The notes beneath the pieces were generated by a model that was given only the letters and a program-made list of their open reading frames with translations, ran no database searches and was not told the DNA's origin. From an uncultured Clostridia bacterium (GTDB lineage: Bacteria > Bacillota > Clostridia > Oscillospirales > Acutalibacteraceae), in assembly GCA_946006915.1 (NCBI GenBank), contig CAMFZK010000046.1:1-7269 (forward strand): DNA of 7,269 nt. The letters run 5' to 3'. Made by a program: the position numbers and the translations under genes. Below, in pieces: positions 6,001 to 7,269 of this stretch (the first letter of the stretch is position 1; each line of letters begins with the position of its first letter).

Positions 6001-6059
6001 TCTACAATTGAAAAAAGTACAGTAGAATTTTTCTACAAACATATCTACGGTTTGTAGAA
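6001..6059. promoter_or_regulatory. Dyad and TCTAC/GTAGA cluster upstream of the GT8 operon
   Basis: A perfect inverted repeat, TTCTACAAAC (6031-6040) and GTTTGTAGAA (6050-6059), flanks nine bases. A second dyad, GTAGAA-TTT-TTCTAC, covers 6022-6036 and shares an arm with the first. The pentamer TCTAC or its complement occurs five times: 6001, 6022, 6032, 6045 and 6054. No T-run follows the dyad on either strand, so it is not a terminator. Its place between the XRE gene terminator and the GT8 operon suggests operator sites for that operon. Confidence 0.5.
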
Positions 6060-6063
6060 TACT

Positions 6064-6093
6064 AAAAAAACGCCCCGTAAAAAGGGCGTTTTT
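6064..6093 (-). terminator. Terminator of the XRE regulator gene
   Basis: On the minus strand AAAAACGCCC (6093-6084) pairs with GGGCGTTTTT (6075-6066) around an eight-base loop, followed by seven T in all (6070-6064). It lies 15 bases after the stop of the XRE-type gene. The plus strand also ends in a T-run, so it could work both ways. Confidence 0.9.
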
Positions 6094-6107
6094 AAAGTTT
6101 TTTAATT

Positions 6108-6701
6108 TTAAGTTTTCTTTATAAAGGACCACAGAATTACAACAATCTGCCCCACAACACCTAATAAATATATAAGCGCAACATTTATGTGGAAATAAAG
6201 AAAAGTAATATGTATTGTGGCAAGTATGGACCAAATAAGCGCAGATATTATTATGTAATTATGCCGTGGGTTAAACCAAATTGAATTGAAAACCAACTTA
6301 ATTATCAGCACAATGGGAAGGGTGTAAATAAAGTAAAGCCATTGGAAAGTGGCAGTTTTGGTTACAAGCGAAGTTATAATAAAAGCAAAAAGCGCAATGG
6401 CAACCGGAATAGTTTCCGACATATAGGTAATTACCTTTCGATTGTAGGTTTTTTCGCTTTTCCTGTTTTCCCTAACCGTTTCTTCTATATTCTCACTTCT
6501 GACCAAATAATCAAGCGAAACGCCGAAAATATCCGCAATGTCCACAAGAATGGAAATATCGGGCGAAGATTCCGCCCGTTCCCATTTGGAAACGGTTTTG
6601 TCCGAATAATTCAGTTTTTCCGCAAGTTCCATTTGGGTCATATTATTTAAAAGCCGAAGTTCGGTTATATTTTTAGCAACAATAGATTTTACATCTTCCA
6701 T
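6108..6701 (-). CDS. XRE-type helix-turn-helix protein with four membrane segments
   Basis: A 197-residue membrane-linked transcription regulator. Residues about 7-66 form an XRE/Cro-C1 DNA-binding domain (IVAKNITELRLLNNMTQMEL, then SDKTVSKWERAESSPDIS and IFGVSLDYLV). A charged linker (68-93) leads to four hydrophobic segments at about 97-114, 119-141, 148-170 and 172-194. The DNA-binding domain should be in the cytoplasm and the rest in the membrane, where it may sense an envelope signal or simply tether the regulator; targets are unknown. ATG 6701 is chosen over an in-frame start at 6731: AGGAGG lies seven bases upstream of it, and the longer form would start above the predicted transcript start near 6727. 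It is divergent from a MarR-family gene, and the GT8 operon follows in the same direction after a terminator. Confidence 0.85.
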   Translation of the reverse strand: MEDVKSIVAKNITELRLLNNMTQMELAEKLNYSDKTVSKWERAESSPDISILVDIADIFGVSLDYLVRSENIEETVRENRKSEKTYNRKVITYMSETIPVAIALFAFIITSLVTKTATFQWLYFIYTLPIVLIIKLVFNSIWFNPRHNYIIISALIWSILATIHITFLYFHINVALIYLLGVVGQIVVILWSFIKKT

Positions 6702-6733
6702 AGGAAACCCTCCTAAATGCAATATGCACATAT

Positions 6734-6762
6734 ATTATATACCATAATCTCACAATTTTCAA
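6734..6762 (-). promoter_or_regulatory. Promoter of the XRE regulator gene
   Basis: On the minus strand TTGAAA (6757-6762), a 17-base spacer and a perfect TATAAT (6734-6739). The transcript should start near 6727, giving a leader of about 25 bases with AGGAGG. The -35 box ends two bases from operator copy 1, so a protein bound there could influence this promoter. Confidence 0.7.
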
Positions 6763-6764
6763 GT

Positions 6765-6784
6765 ACTTGTTGATATTTCAACAA
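6765..6784. promoter_or_regulatory. Operator copy 1, probable MarR site
   Basis: The 20-mer ACTTGTTGATATTTCAACAA holds the perfect dyad TTGTTGA-TATT-TCAACAA (6767-6784). It covers the -35 box of the marR-type gene and lies next to the -35 box of the divergent XRE gene. Dyads with a TTGA...TCAA core are a common form of MarR-family operator. Confidence 0.75.
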
Positions 6785-6798
6785 CTTTGTGTTACAAT
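6770..6798 (+). promoter_or_regulatory. Promoter of the MarR-family gene
   Basis: TTGATA (6770-6775), a 17-base spacer and TACAAT (6793-6798) preceded by TGT, an extended -10 element. The -35 box is inside operator copy 1 and the predicted start near 6805 is inside operator copy 2, the geometry of a tightly repressed, self-regulated promoter. Confidence 0.75.
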
Positions 6799-6801
6799 GC
6801 C

Positions 6802-6821
6802 ACTTGTTGATATTTCAACAA
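6802..6821. promoter_or_regulatory. Operator copy 2, probable MarR site
   Basis: An exact repeat of the 20-mer at 6765-6784, with its dyad at 6804-6821. The two copies are 37 bp apart centre to centre and bracket the -10 box of the MarR-family gene. A protein bound here would block the transcription start. Confidence 0.75.
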
Positions 6822-6841
6822 ATTCGGAGGGAGCGAGTATT

Positions 6842-7269
6842 ATGAAAGAAAGATTTGAAACCTTTACGGTGCTTATTAACCGAATAAGCCGTAATATACG
6901 CAAAATTAAGAACAACGAAATGGCAGAATATAATTTAAGAAGTGCGCATATTTCCTGCCTTTACTATTTGTATTCGGGAAAAAATGTAACCGCCACCGAA
7001 CTTTGCGAAAAATGTGAGGAGGACAAAGCCACCATTTCCCGTGCTATTGATTACCTTGAAAAGGACGGATATTTGGAATGTGAGCCGAAAAACATTAAAA
7101 GGTACAAAAGCCCCATTATTTTAACCGAAAAAGGCAAAAAAACAGGCAAAGAAATTGCCGAAAAAATAAATTGCGTGTTAGACGAAATAAGCACAGGTCT
7201 TACCGAAACCGAACGACTGGAATTTTACCGTATGCTTTCGGTTATAAGCGAAAGTTTGGAAAAGGTCTG
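6842..7269 (+). CDS. MarR-family transcriptional regulator, cut by the window end
   Basis: An open frame of 142 residues that continues past the right edge; MarR proteins are often 140-160 residues, so little should be missing. It opens MKERFETFTVLINRISRNIR, a dimerisation helix. A winged helix-turn-helix follows: LRSAHISCLYYLY (32-44), TATELCEKCEEDKATISRAI (50-69) with the recognition helix at about 62-72, YLEKDGYLEC (71-80), a wing rich in Lys and Arg (83-89), and PIILTEKGKK (91-100). C-terminal helices for dimerisation follow. Such proteins are usually dimeric repressors released by small ligands or oxidation; four cysteines (39, 55, 58, 80) are seen before residue 81. The ribosome site GGAGGGAG ends eight bases before the ATG. 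Two identical dyads at its promoter suggest self-repression. Any operon partner lies outside the window. Confidence 0.85.
   Translation, partial: MKERFETFTVLINRISRNIRKIKNNEMAEYNLRSAHISCLYYLYSGKNVTATELCEKCEEDKATISRAIDYLEKDGYLECEPKNIKRYKSPIILTEKGKKTGKEIAEKINCVLDEISTGLTETERLEFYRMLSVISESLEKV

Noticed and set aside
6022..6059. The TTCTACAAAC dyad as a terminator
   Set aside because: There is no T-run after the hairpin on either strand, and a complete terminator for the XRE gene lies next to it at 6064-6093.
1..7269. tRNA genes, CRISPR arrays, insertion sequences or phage genes
   Set aside because: No regularly spaced repeats, transposase or integrase motifs, terminal inverted repeats or tRNA-like cloverleaf sequence were seen.

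Overview
The window looks like chromosome of a low-GC Gram-positive bacterium, most likely an uncultured member of the Clostridia (Bacillota). The signs are AT-rich DNA, purine-rich Shine-Dalgarno sites before almost every gene, consensus sigma-A type promoters with 17-base spacers and very short leaders, an rsmG gene followed by a clostridial Noc/ParB-type gene, and clostridial-type acyltransferase and GT8 proteins. I cannot name a genus. No mobile element, CRISPR array, tRNA or rRNA gene is visible.

Layout. Bases 1-170 hold a leftward promoter (116-121/93-98) whose gene lies outside the window. A rightward promoter (171-199) drives trmB and rsmG, two SAM-dependent methyltransferases that make N7-methylguanosine in tRNA and 16S rRNA. 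This pair ends at a terminator whose loop contains the rsmG stop codon. A separate promoter then drives a Noc/ParB-family DNA-binding protein, whose 3' end overlaps tail to tail with the next, leftward operon.

The leftward operon (5925 down to 2546) holds four tightly packed genes in the order GT8 glycosyltransferase, GT8 glycosyltransferase, acyltransferase, acyltransferase. The last two junctions are ATGA overlaps. Two retaining glycosyltransferases followed by two PlsC-like acyltransferases suggest that the operon builds an acylated glycolipid or modifies a surface glycan. This is the best candidate here for an undescribed pathway. Its 5' region (5926-6063) is rich in signals: a 29-bp dyad within a cluster of TCTAC/GTAGA pentamers, a 10-bp direct repeat, and a small hairpin over the ribosome-binding site.

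The right end holds a leftward XRE-type regulator with four membrane segments, ending in a strong terminator, and a divergent MarR-family gene cut by the window edge. The 140 bp between them carry two back-to-back promoters and two identical 20-bp operators. The arrangement fits MarR repressing its own gene and possibly also affecting the XRE gene.
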